Made by a program: the position numbers and the translations under genes. A stretch of 64,000 nt of DNA, taken from the NCBI RefSeq assembly GCF_000143415.4, contig NW_003314290.1, forward strand, positions 239,501-303,500, written 5' to 3'. The notes below the pieces were generated by a model. It saw only the letters and a program-made list of their open reading frames with translations. It ran no database searches and was not told where the DNA came from. Positions 55,399 through 64,000 of the stretch are shown piece after piece. Numbering within the stretch: the stretch's first letter is position 1; each line of letters begins with the position of its first letter. This DNA is from Selaginella moellendorffii (Eukaryota; Streptophyta; Lycopodiopsida; Selaginellales; Selaginellaceae).

Positions 55399-57654
55399 AT
55401 GGCCGGAGATCACTCTAGAGGTGGGGGCGATAGAGTAGCAGCAGGGACGAGCAAGCAATCTAGCGGTAATACCAACGGCAGCTTTGGAGGATGGCTCCAG
55501 AGAGTGCGAAGAACAGGCGAGTATAGCGACGTGCTCGTCCGGTTTGGCGACTCGGCCGAGTTTAATCTCCATCTTCTTCCACTCAAAAACGCTTCCTCAT
55601 TCTTCCGCGAGCTCCACAACCAAGACCAAGAAGAAGAAGAAGAACAAGGAGGAGAAAGCCACCACCAAGTAGAGCGAGGAGAAGGAGAGATCCTCGATAG
55701 CTCTCGCAAGAGTGCAAGGAAGAAGATCCAGCGGGAGAGAGAAGTGGTGGAGCTCGACCTTTTAGGCGGCGCCGCCGCCTTCTCCACGGCGGCGGACTTC
55801 TGCTACCTCATCAAGCCGGCCTTCACATTCTCAAACGTAGCGCGAGTCCGATCGGTGGCGGCGGAGCTGGGCATGCCCGACCTGCTCGACTCCGCCAAGC
55901 GCTTCCTCTACACCAGCGTCTTCAGCCACTGGCGGTCGTGCGCGGGCTTCCTCCAGCACTACTCGCGATTCGGCGACTCCCCCGTGGACGACTACATCGA
56001 GTCGCGCTGCCTGAAAGTCCTGGCCTCGGCGCTCACCAAGGCCTTCGCGGACACCAAGCACGTCTCCGTGCCGCTCCCCCGGAATCTCTCCTCCAAGAGC
56101 GCCGGAAGAGGCTTTCTCGAGGGTGGCAGCAAATGCCCGGCCGCGGCATCTGGTGGCGCCGCCGCTTCCTCGGGCTCCTCGACACTCGGATCGTCCGGCT
56201 CGCCGTCCACAGCTCCGCCCAAGGCCGCCGCCGCCGCCACCGCCGCCACCACCACCACCACCACTTGGCACTGTTCTTCCTCGCCGTGTAGCTCGCTCAC
56301 CGAGGTGCTCGTCACCATGGCGTCGCGGTTGCCCGACCTCTACATGGCGCCGCTGGTGGCGACGCTGGTGGAGGCGGACGTGAATCTCAGCCTCAAGTGC
56401 CGCCAGGGGAGGAACGTCCGCGCGTGGCTCTCCCACGTCCTGCGCGACGAGTGTGGATCGCTATCGCCGCCCTCGTCCTCCTCCTCGGGCCACCGCGCGC
56501 GCTGCTGGATCGTCATCGCCCTCGCCGAGATGCTCCTCCGCCGCTCCTCCTCGCTGGAGCTCTCCTCCCAGTACTGGTGTAGCCTCCTAGAGCACGTCGA
56601 GGAGCTCCTGGCGCTCGAGCGAGAGAGACCCTTCTGGAATGCGGGCGTGGGCGATCGATCCAAGCACGTGGGCGTCGAGATCGCGCAACTGGGTTCCCAA
56701 ATCTGGCCGCGCCTCCGCGGGATCCACTCCCAGCTCGAGCAGCGCATCGGCGCCAGCCTCCACGAGCTGGACGACTACCTCCATAGCTACCGCTTCTCGG
56801 CGCCGACGCTACTCTCCCTCGTCACCCATTTCGTGGAGAATCGTTGCGATGGAGGGAGCAAGGAATCGCTGGAGCAGCTCGAGGAGGTAGCGGCGGAGGT
56901 GGACGGCTGCCTGTGGATCTTCGCGGAGGAGACCCCGCCCGCGATCACGCCCAAGCACTTCGTGGAGATCTTCTCGGCTTTCCCGGCGCAGTCCCGCGCA
57001 TCGCACGACTCGCTCTACTCCTCGATTGACCGGATGCTCTCCAAGGCCATGGCGGATCATCGCGAGGACGCCGCGGAGGAGATCCAGGCGCTGTGGCGGC
57101 TCGTGGATTGTGACAAGCTGAGCCCGGCAGTGCACGATCGAGCGCTCAACAACCCATCCTTCCTGTGCCAGCCCCACGTCCTGGAGAGGGTGCTGAGGAT
57201 CCACAGCGAGGAGCTCGCGGCTGGCAACCATGGCGGCGATCGCCAGGACCTCAAGAACATCATGCACAAGGTGATCAAGGCCAGCCTCAAGCTACTCGAG
57301 GAGAACTCGCGGCGGTCCAAGGAGATCCTCCAGCTCCAGAACCAATACTCGGCCCTCCTCCACCTCGGCAAGAGCAATCCCGGCACCACCAAGCTCCGCC
57401 CGCCATCCTCTCTCGATCCAAGGTCCTCCTCTTCCGCTCCGCGAGAGTTTGATCACGACCAAGAGGAAGTTGACGAAGATCTCCGGGTCGAGGACGAGGA
57501 CGATCTCTCGCGGCTGCCGTTCAAGAAGAAGCACGATACCGAGGACGAGGAAGACGAGCACGTCGTGGGCCTTGTCCAGGCACCGCAAACACCCATGGTG
57601 GAAGCCAGAAGATCTTTGCACTGCCTCACAGTAGGAGAGATCCTTGCTTCCTAG
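55399..57654 (+). CDS. NPH3/RPT2-like BTB protein
   Basis: Intronless, 751 aa. The N-terminal BTB/POZ (GEYSDVLVRFGDSAEFNLHLLPL ... AADFCYLIKPAFTFSNVARV) is split by an acidic and basic low-complexity insertion of about 50 residues (EEEEEQGGESHH ... KKIQRERE). The NPH3 domain follows (WIVIALAEMLLRRSSSLELS, LLSLVTHFVEN, IQALWRLVDCDKLSPAVHDR). A homopolymer-rich linker encoded by CCGCC/CCACCA repeats (about 56220-56265) separates them. The C-terminus is a Lys/Asp/Glu-rich tail. Family members link CUL3 ubiquitin ligases to phototropins or PIN traffic at the plasma membrane. The canonical NPH3 signature near the end is weak, so this is a divergent member. Confidence 0.85.
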   Translation: MAGDHSRGGGDRVAAGTSKQSSGNTNGSFGGWLQRVRRTGEYSDVLVRFGDSAEFNLHLLPLKNASSFFRELHNQDQEEEEEQGGESHHQVERGEGEILDSSRKSARKKIQREREVVELDLLGGAAAFSTAADFCYLIKPAFTFSNVARVRSVAAELGMPDLLDSAKRFLYTSVFSHWRSCAGFLQHYSRFGDSPVDDYIESRCLKVLASALTKAFADTKHVSVPLPRNLSSKSAGRGFLEGGSKCPAAASGGAAASSGSSTLGSSGSPSTAPPKAAAAATAATTTTTTWHCSSSPCSSLTEVLVTMASRLPDLYMAPLVATLVEADVNLSLKCRQGRNVRAWLSHVLRDECGSLSPPSSSSSGHRARCWIVIALAEMLLRRSSSLELSSQYWCSLLEHVEELLALERERPFWNAGVGDRSKHVGVEIAQLGSQIWPRLRGIHSQLEQRIGASLHELDDYLHSYRFSAPTLLSLVTHFVENRCDGGSKESLEQLEEVAAEVDGCLWIFAEETPPAITPKHFVEIFSAFPAQSRASHDSLYSSIDRMLSKAMADHREDAAEEIQALWRLVDCDKLSPAVHDRALNNPSFLCQPHVLERVLRIHSEELAAGNHGGDRQDLKNIMHKVIKASLKLLEENSRRSKEILQLQNQYSALLHLGKSNPGTTKLRPPSSLDPRSSSSAPREFDHDQEEVDEDLRVEDEDDLSRLPFKKKHDTEDEEDEHVVGLVQAPQTPMVEARRSLHCLTVGEILAS

Positions 57655-57938
57655 AAGAAAACCATTCGGATTGTAAGCTAGAAAAGGAGAAAACCATTCC
57701 TGTTAACCATTGTATCACCTCTCTCGGACCTTCTCGGACTCACTCATCTCGGACTTACGGACTTGGATGGAAAAAGCATCCATTTCAATACGAATTGAAA
57801 TGCTCTGTTGCTCTTCTGTACACTAGGATGCTTGCTTGCTCTGGACGGAGCTCCAACTTCGGTTGGATCCATCCTAGCTATAAGTGATAGATCATTGCGG
57901 CAGCCTCTCTCCCTCCCCCCTCGGTTCACCAGGAGTGT

Positions 57939-59779
57939 TTATGGCGATGTCGCGGTTGCCTCCTTGGCTTTGCTTTGGTAGTATTCAACGAGGACTTTCC
58001 AGCCCCCGGGGCACATGAACCCGTCTGGTGGACTTTCGCCGCTCTTGGCAAAGTTTCTCATCTGCATTTCCAGAAAGCTCGTTAATTTAAAAGGATGCAG
58101 AATAAAAAGAGCACAAACCTTGGTGCCAGAGATGAAGACGAAATCCTGAGGTCTCGAAGGATCAAAGAACGCCATTTTGCTCTTCGTTTTGTCATACGCC
58201 GCCACCTGAATCCAAAAGAGAAGTGAACAAGATATTAGTTTCCGCAACTCACGAGCACAAAGGAACGTTACCCTGAAAGGAAGGATGTTCAAGCGCTCCA
58301 ATCCAGGAGCCATGCTGAGAACCAGCTTCCCGTGGTCCGCGTCATACAGATCACGTTTTTCAATGGGGTGTCCCATTCCTGCCGGATCACGGCCAACGAT
58401 GTAGAAGTTGGCACCCGCGTTGATTCGAGCTTTGGCGTGCCATTGGACTTCCGTTGGCCCGGCGTAATGCATTGGCGAGGGGAAGATTGCCACCACCGTT
58501 GTCTCTGGATCCAACACACCTGCTTTGAGAACCTTCACAAAGACAATGACAAATGTAAGAACGTAGAAAACACGCCGCGAAAATAAAAATCAAACCTCGT
58601 CGTGCTGCCTCATACGCCACTCGAGAGGAACATCGTCGGCCTTTGTGAAGCCACCAAGAGGATGGAGCAGTAGAATTGGATTCTTATACCCCATCTCCAG
58701 CAGCCTCCGTCGCGTGTCCGTCATCAAGAGCGCATGGCCGTTGTGCACCGGATTCCTCAGCTGGAATGCAAACACCGCGTCGGCCTTCCTTCTCGCAAAC
58801 TCGGCACGCAACTCCATCGGCGAGAGCCTGTAGTGATCCAAGCCATCGTTGTATTTGACGCGCTTGAGAACCTCCAAGTCCCCTCCAATCAACCAGTTAC
58901 CCGCATTGGTGATGGACTCGTCGACGTAAGGCAAGCCAGGAGCAGTGGTTCCCCAAGTCCTCGCGATTCGCTCCTCCTTGTTATGTTTGTAAATCTCGAT
59001 GCTGGAAAGAGCAAACTAGAGATTAGTGGAAAAAAGAAAGATAGCGACAAGCTCAATCAGTGAAGCAGCACAAACAAGCAAAAACTTGGACATGGTGGAA
59101 ATGGACTAAAGAAATGGACAAGCACTTACTTGGAGAGGATAGCCACCATGTCGCCTTGGGGACCAACGAGCGTTACGCTACTGGCGTTCCCAATGCTCTC
59201 CTTTTGCTCGTCGTCAATGGCCAGGACGATGGGAATCGACATATTCGCGAGGAGTCCATTGGGCATGCGCAGCGAATTGAAATGCAGCGCCTGCAAGTAC
59301 TCGGCCTGGCGCATGAACCCCTTGAGCGGGCTCGCCCATCCCTCGCTCACGACATGGATCCACTCCAGATCGATCTGGCCGATCTTCACCTGGACCAAAC
59401 CCCTGGCCTCGGATTCCTTCTCCGCCGCCTTGGAATCCGGCACCAGCAGATCCACCAGCGCGCCGCCGTCCGGCTCAATCAGTTCCGCCGCCGCCGGCTT
59501 GGCGCTGGCGCCGAGAAACGCCCCATTTACCTCGAGAACTCTGTCGATCTCCGCGACCCTGGGCGTAACATCCCTTTCCCGCGGCATCCTGCGATCGCTG
59601 GCGGTGAATCTGGCGCTCAATCGAGTGGATTGCTGGAGGCCCGCGAAGAAATGCGATGCCGCCGGAGCTTCCACCCTTTCCTGCCAAGAAATTAGGGCTT
59701 GAGAGGGCGCCGAAGGCGACGGACGGTATGGCGCCGCAAACGTGACGTCCCTGCCATACAATGTCGCTAAAGGCGCCAT
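57939..59779 (-). CDS. APS: ATP sulfurylase (sulfate adenylyltransferase), plastid type
   Basis: Five exons (59779-59130, 59001-58596, 58532-58272, 58205-58119, 58061-57939) give 508 aa. A 50-70 residue plastid transit-like N-terminus precedes the PUA-like domain ([20 protein letters not shown]). The catalytic domain has [14 protein letters not shown] (HxGH nucleotide site, QxRN sulfate/ATP loop), [10 protein letters not shown], and ISGTKMRNFA. It makes adenosine phosphosulfate from ATP and sulfate, the first step of sulfate assimilation. No APS kinase domain is fused. The last two introns (66 and 57 nt) are multiples of three without stops. A telo-box AAACCCTA (59792-59799) lies 12 bp before the ATG. 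Confidence 0.95.
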
Positions 59780-60263
59780 GGCCTCCTCTTAAACCCTAGA
59801 AAATCGATCGATCGCGAGCGAGAGGAGAAGAGGAGGAATGTTTCTAGAGCTACACTCGTTCCAAAGTTAATTTATACTGCCCTTTTCCACCATAGCCTTT
59901 GAGCCTCTGGTTTTTTTTTTTTTTGCAATAGCAAAATCTAGCCGATTTCCGGGACAGGTACGGAAGACGTTCGTGGCAGCTTCCGAGTGACACGTGGTAG
60001 CGATTTGCACTCGTGGCCGGCCCCTGGCCGTCGATGGACGTGACCTTTATTTAGGCCGACGGACAGGATTCCCGCGCTGGTTTCGGACCAGGGGGGACTC
60101 ACCTCCAACGTTGGAAGCCAATTTTGACTTCTTAGCAAAATTACGACGAATATGCCACTTTTTCATTAGCTTCCCTAAAAGGAATAGTTTTAGAATATGC
60201 TACGAAATGGATATGCCGTTTTTCGTTATATGGATCTTCGAATATTCCAGTCTTCTCTTACTC
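59780..60263. other. Spacer between ATP sulfurylase start and the next gene
   Basis: Promoter of ATP sulfurylase. No other feature seen. Confidence 0.4.
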
Positions 60264-60761
60264 TCAGCTCAAGTCCATGGCACTGGCTTGGCCATGGCCG
60301 CCGGACGCCGGAACAGCGATTTGGCGGAACCGCTCTAACTCAAAAGGCCTGGTCTCACACCGCCGCTTCACACACCTCTCGAATCCTCCTCCATCACTGC
60401 TGGACGGGCTCGAGGGGATCACCGCCATGGCAGCGGTGGAAGATTCCCTCTTCCTCCTCACGCCCCTCGCCGCCTCCTGCTCCGCCAGCGTCAGTGGAAA
60501 GATCTGGCCACTCACGCGGCAAATGCTACTGTACGCATCATACAGGATCCTCTGGTTGCAATTCTTGTCACAGACGTGAGAGCTCCCAGTGGAGAGGCAG
60601 CGGTAAAGGTTGGCCCAGACGTGCTCGACCTGGCACGAATGGTTACACCTGTGGTAGCCACCGGTGGTAGCACCAACGCCACCGTTACCATTACCACAGA
60701 GGCTCGAGAGATAGACCACATTGGTGCCACCGATTGGCAATCTGCCACCATCAAACTCCAT
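60264..60761 (-). CDS. Small Cys/His-rich plant protein
   Basis: Intronless, 165 aa. The core is HRCNHSCQVEHVWANLYRCL, then THVCDKNC-like HVCDKNCNQRILYD, then RVSGQIFPLTLAEQEAARGV and a basic RRKRE. The regularly spaced Cys and His residues suggest a zinc-binding fold. The conserved-looking block resembles a family of small plant proteins and the Cys/His segment of some plant F-box proteins, but I cannot name it with certainty. A GTATGG splice donor in the upstream ORF (61095) suggests a spliced 5' UTR. Confidence 0.65.
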   Translation of the reverse strand: MEFDGGRLPIGGTNVVYLSSLCGNGNGGVGATTGGYHRCNHSCQVEHVWANLYRCLSTGSSHVCDKNCNQRILYDAYSSICRVSGQIFPLTLAEQEAARGVRRKRESSTAAMAVIPSSPSSSDGGGFERCVKRRCETRPFELERFRQIAVPASGGHGQASAMDLS

Positions 60762-61972
60762 GGTTTTCGAGATTGATCAGCTTTCTTTCACCTTTGGGTT
60801 CTTTTTCCGCGAGAATCGATTGATCGATGGTGAGACCGCTGCCTCGTCCCTCCCGAGACCTGCCATCCGACCCGTGACAAGGAAAACCCCCAAGCACCCG
60901 CGTCAATCTGGTGAAACTGGAATGAAATATCGAGAAATCCTAGTACAGGCCAGCAATGTGAGAGATTTCTAGACCCCCCCGCATGAGAATCGAGCGAAAT
61001 TTCGAGGCAGAGCATGGGAAAGAGCGAAATTTCGATGTGAAGAAACCCCCAGTTGGAAGAAGAGCGAATGAGGAGGAAGAGAAGGCGCCATACCTTTCAG
61101 GAGAGCGCCGGTTCTCGCCGTAGCCCTGTCGACGCAGGAGAGCGCGAAAAGATGTTAGAACACAAAACCCTGGCGATGGAATTCCTGAGAGAAATGCCGC
61201 ACCTGGACAGCAGCAGAGATTTGCGCGGCGCTTGCGATGGCACAGCACCTCCGCCCTGGATTTGCCCTGGCGCCTCGACAGCGCCTTGTCGCTCGCTCCG
61301 CACTTCCCCGCGCAGCGAAATGCTACAAACAAACAAAAAGGCCTAAATTTTTCCCCTTGTAAGCTTGGCCGTCGATCTCCCTGTAACCAACGGCTGGATT
61401 TGCAGGAGTTTGGTGATCGACGACAGTGAAGTTTTCACGTGTTTTGTGTCACTCGAAACGCTGAGAGGCCCACAAAGTCAACAAAGCGGATGAGCGACCG
61501 CTCGTCCTGGAGGAAGCGATCGCTCCACAGCATATCCTTGTGCAAGGGAGGGAATATCTCAGAGGTTACAAGTGAGGGTCTCGTGTTAAGATCTATCACG
61601 GGAAGTACCAGGTATCGATCCAGGATTGAGTGACCAACTGTTCACACTGGGAGCAAAAGGGATTTTGACAAGATCTAGCTTACTTTAACACCTGTTCACA
61701 CGAACGTGGCTAAATTATAGCGTATGGTTTCCCATTGCACCCAACGTTGTCGTCTATGCGGGAAATTCCTTTGTGCGAAGTCGTGGAGCCCTAGAATGGG
61801 ACAGGAGCTGCGATGGCGCGTCTCCGGCGCTTAGGTCTGGCGCCTTGATCCAGGTACGTGAAATTTCGCCCAGCGGCAGAACTTCTTGGATTGGCGCTGA
61901 TGATTGGAATGTCGATCGGGTGTGGGATGGGGATCATAGCTGCTGCGCATCGGATCAAGCTCTAGTGCAGCC
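60762..61972. other. Intergenic, divergent promoter region
   Basis: It holds the probable 5' UTRs of the Cys/His-rich protein (-) and the ABCD transporter (+), and a tRNA-like sequence at about 61556-61630. Confidence 0.4.
61556..61630 (+). other. tRNA-like sequence (SINE or tRNA relic)
   Basis: An A-box-like ATCTCAGAGGTTAC is followed by a foldable anticodon-arm-like stem (GGTCT...AGATC) and a near B box GGTATCGATCC. The anticodon loop lacks T33 and there is no acceptor stem, so it is not a functional tRNA. Confidence 0.35.
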
Positions 61973-64000
61973 ATGCCATCGCTACAGATCGCTCAGGCCC
62001 TCCGGCCTAGCTCAAAGAGGTAGGTCTTTTGCCTTTCTTTTGGCTTGTCGACAAGGATGCCACTTACAGGAGAGCGCTAGCGATCACGGCAGCCGTGCTG
62101 ATTGCCGGAGGAGGTTTTGCTTATGCGAGCTCGGTCTTGGCGCAGAGAAACTCCGCAAGAAAGCTCGTCTCGCAGAATGGAATTATTCCGGAAAGGCCAA
62201 CCAGTCAGGTCGACGCTAGCATTGAAGCAAATAAATCTACTCGCTCTCGAAAGCCAAGAAAGAGTGGTCTAAAGTCTCTGAAGATACTTCTTGGCATTCT
62301 GTCTGCCCAGCTCGGGAATCGTGGGGCGAAGTATCTTGGCTACCTCGTTGCGATTGCGGTATGCGATCACCTTATTCGTTCTGGCTCTTAACAACTTTAT
62401 TTTATTTTTACGCAGGTGTTGAAGACTACACTCAGTAACCGGCTTGCAAGAGTTCAAGGCTTTCTCTTCCGTGCCGTGTTCCTGAAGAGGGTGCCGCTGT
62501 TTATACGTCTTATAACGGAGAATGTTATTCTATGCCTTCTGCAATCAGTGCTTATATCAACGACGAAGTACCTTACTGGCAACTTGTGCCTGCATTTTCG
62601 GAAAATCCTTACTGACCGAATTCACCACGACTATTTCCAGGTAGGAAGGGAGATCTTACTGGTGTTGATGTTTCGATAGTTAACTTGGTCTATGTTCTGG
62701 CAGAACATGACGTACTACAAGATGTCTCATGTGGATCGCCGTATTTCCAACCCTGAGCAGCGCATTGCCAGTGATATCCCGAGGTTCTGCACTGAACTTT
62801 GCGATCTGATACAGGAAAACATCTCTGCCGTATTTGACGGACTTCTGTATACTTGGCGATTGTGCTCTTATGCGAGTCCAAAATATGCATTTGGAATTCT
62901 AGTAAGTAACGTACGGTTGAGGCTTTTCGTAAAACTCTTTCTTTCAGGGGTATGTGATCGGCGCAGGTGTTATCACCGGGACTTTGTCACCACCTTTCGG
63001 GCGACTCATGTCTACGGAACAACAGCTTGAGGGTGACTACAGGCAACTCCACTCTCGACTAAGAACTCACTCCGAGAGCATTGCTTTTTATGGGGGACAG
63101 GAAAGAGAGGCATCGATCATCTCTCAAAGATTCAGATCGCTCTACAAGCACCTGGGCTCTGTCCTTTACACCCAGTGGTGGTTCGGAATGATTCAAGACT
63201 TCTTATTGAAGTATTTGGGAGCGACGTTTGGTGTTGTTCTGATCATTGAACCCTTTTTCGCTGGCACACTGAAGCCTGATCATTCGACATGGGGCCGTGC
63301 TTTGATGCTTAGCAACATGCGGTATCACACCAGCGTAATTATTTCGCTTTTCCAGTCTATGGGTGTTCTAGCAACAACTCCACGTAGATTATCTCGAATG
63401 AGGTACGAGATCTCTTCATATGACCAGTTGGCTGATTTTCCCTTCAGCGGCTATGCGGACCGTATTTACGAGCTTATGTCAATTGCAAGAGATATAAGAG
63501 TGGTTGGTGGAAATGCTAAACGCAATAAGGAAACCGGGAGCTATTTTGTTGAGGCCAACTATATCGAGTTTGAGGGAGTAAAGGTAATTCTTAACGTCTC
63601 GGAACAATATTCTGAAAGTATGCTTGCAGGTAGTCACACCTACGGGAGCTACTTTGGTCGAGGATTTGACGTTGAAGGTTGAGCCCGGATCTAATCTATT
63701 AATTACTGGTATGGCAACATGGTGCCTTTGCATGTCGTCTTTAATGTGCCTTTCGGATCTCAGGCCCGAATGGAAGCGGCAAGAGCTCGCTGTTTAGAGT
63801 TCTCGGGGGCCTCTGGCCCTTAGTGTCTGGTCGAATTGCAAAGCCGGGAGTAGGCTCGGGCCTGAACCATGAAATTTTCTATGTTCCTCAACGTCCTTAC
63901 ACATCCATCGGAACTTTGCGTGATCAGCTGATCTATCCTCTTACTCCAGCCGAAGAAACTCAGCCTCTCACTATTGACGGCATGCGCGACCTACTAAAAA
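61973..64000 (+). CDS. PXA1: Peroxisomal ABC transporter, ABCD1/COMATOSE-PXA1 (5' part)
   Basis: Eight exons are visible (61973-62019, 62070-62358, 62416-62640, 62704-62901, 62948-63402, 63448-63583, 63630-63708, 63764 to the window edge), giving 555 aa of a double-size half-repeat transporter. It starts [12 protein letters not shown] like plant PXA1 proteins. The transmembrane domain has [19 protein letters not shown] and the [23 protein letters not shown]-type EAA loop (here [17 protein letters not shown]). NBD1 begins with Walker [10 protein letters not shown], split by an intron. Plant members import fatty acyl-CoA, OPDA and IBA precursors into peroxisomes. The signature motif, Walker B and the second half lie beyond the window. 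Confidence 0.93.

Overview
This is a land-plant nuclear window, most likely from a lycophyte of the Selaginella type. That is an inference from spliceosomal introns that are mostly 45-75 nt long, PLS-type PPR genes, plant-only families (Aux/IAA, NPH3, LEA_2/NHL, RTNLB, SBT2 subtilase, plant peroxisomal ABCD transporter) and short intergenic spacers. All exon structures were worked out by eye from splice sites, reading phase and remembered family features; none is transcript-supported.

1-9.2 kb is a nest of retroelements. A decayed Ty3/gypsy pol (RT-RNase H, then the integrase C-terminus and a probable 3' LTR) is interrupted by a long minus-strand LTR element with no coding capacity (1258-8726, LARD-like). 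One LTR of that element was later hit by a 595-bp TRIM (2156-2750) with 195-bp LTRs, a PBS and a 5-bp target duplication. 9.5-34.5 kb is gene-dense: enoyl-CoA isomerase, a RING-VWA (WAV3-like) E3 ligase, an unrecognised charged protein head-to-head with a PPR protein, a reticulon, an SBT2-like subtilase, an Aux/IAA repressor, and organellar PNPase head-to-head with a FHIT-type HIT hydrolase.

34.8-40.6 kb holds a GPI-LTP-like protein, a SOUL heme-binding protein and four single-TM LEA_2 (NHL) proteins. 40.6-45.3 kb is an AT-rich desert. 45.4-53.8 kb holds an intronless archaeal-type P-loop ATPase, a PPR relic, a DONSON replication-fork protein and a second SOUL protein. 55.4-64 kb holds an NPH3/BTB protein, plastid ATP sulfurylase, a small Cys/His-rich protein, and the first half of the peroxisomal fatty-acyl importer PXA1/COMATOSE (ABCD1), which runs off the right edge.

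Two genes at opposite ends belong to peroxisomal fatty-acid breakdown (ECI and ABCD1); the rest look like an ordinary mixed plant neighbourhood, not a pathway cluster. The most unusual observation is in the FHIT gene: an AT-AC (U12-type) intron with a perfect ATATCCTTT donor lies only 3 nt downstream of a conventional GT-AG intron, leaving an apparent 3-nt exon. Other items of note are four GC-AG introns, telo-box motifs (TAGGGTTT/AAACCCTA) abutting many start codons, and two divergent gene pairs whose ATGs are only 40 and 51 bp apart.
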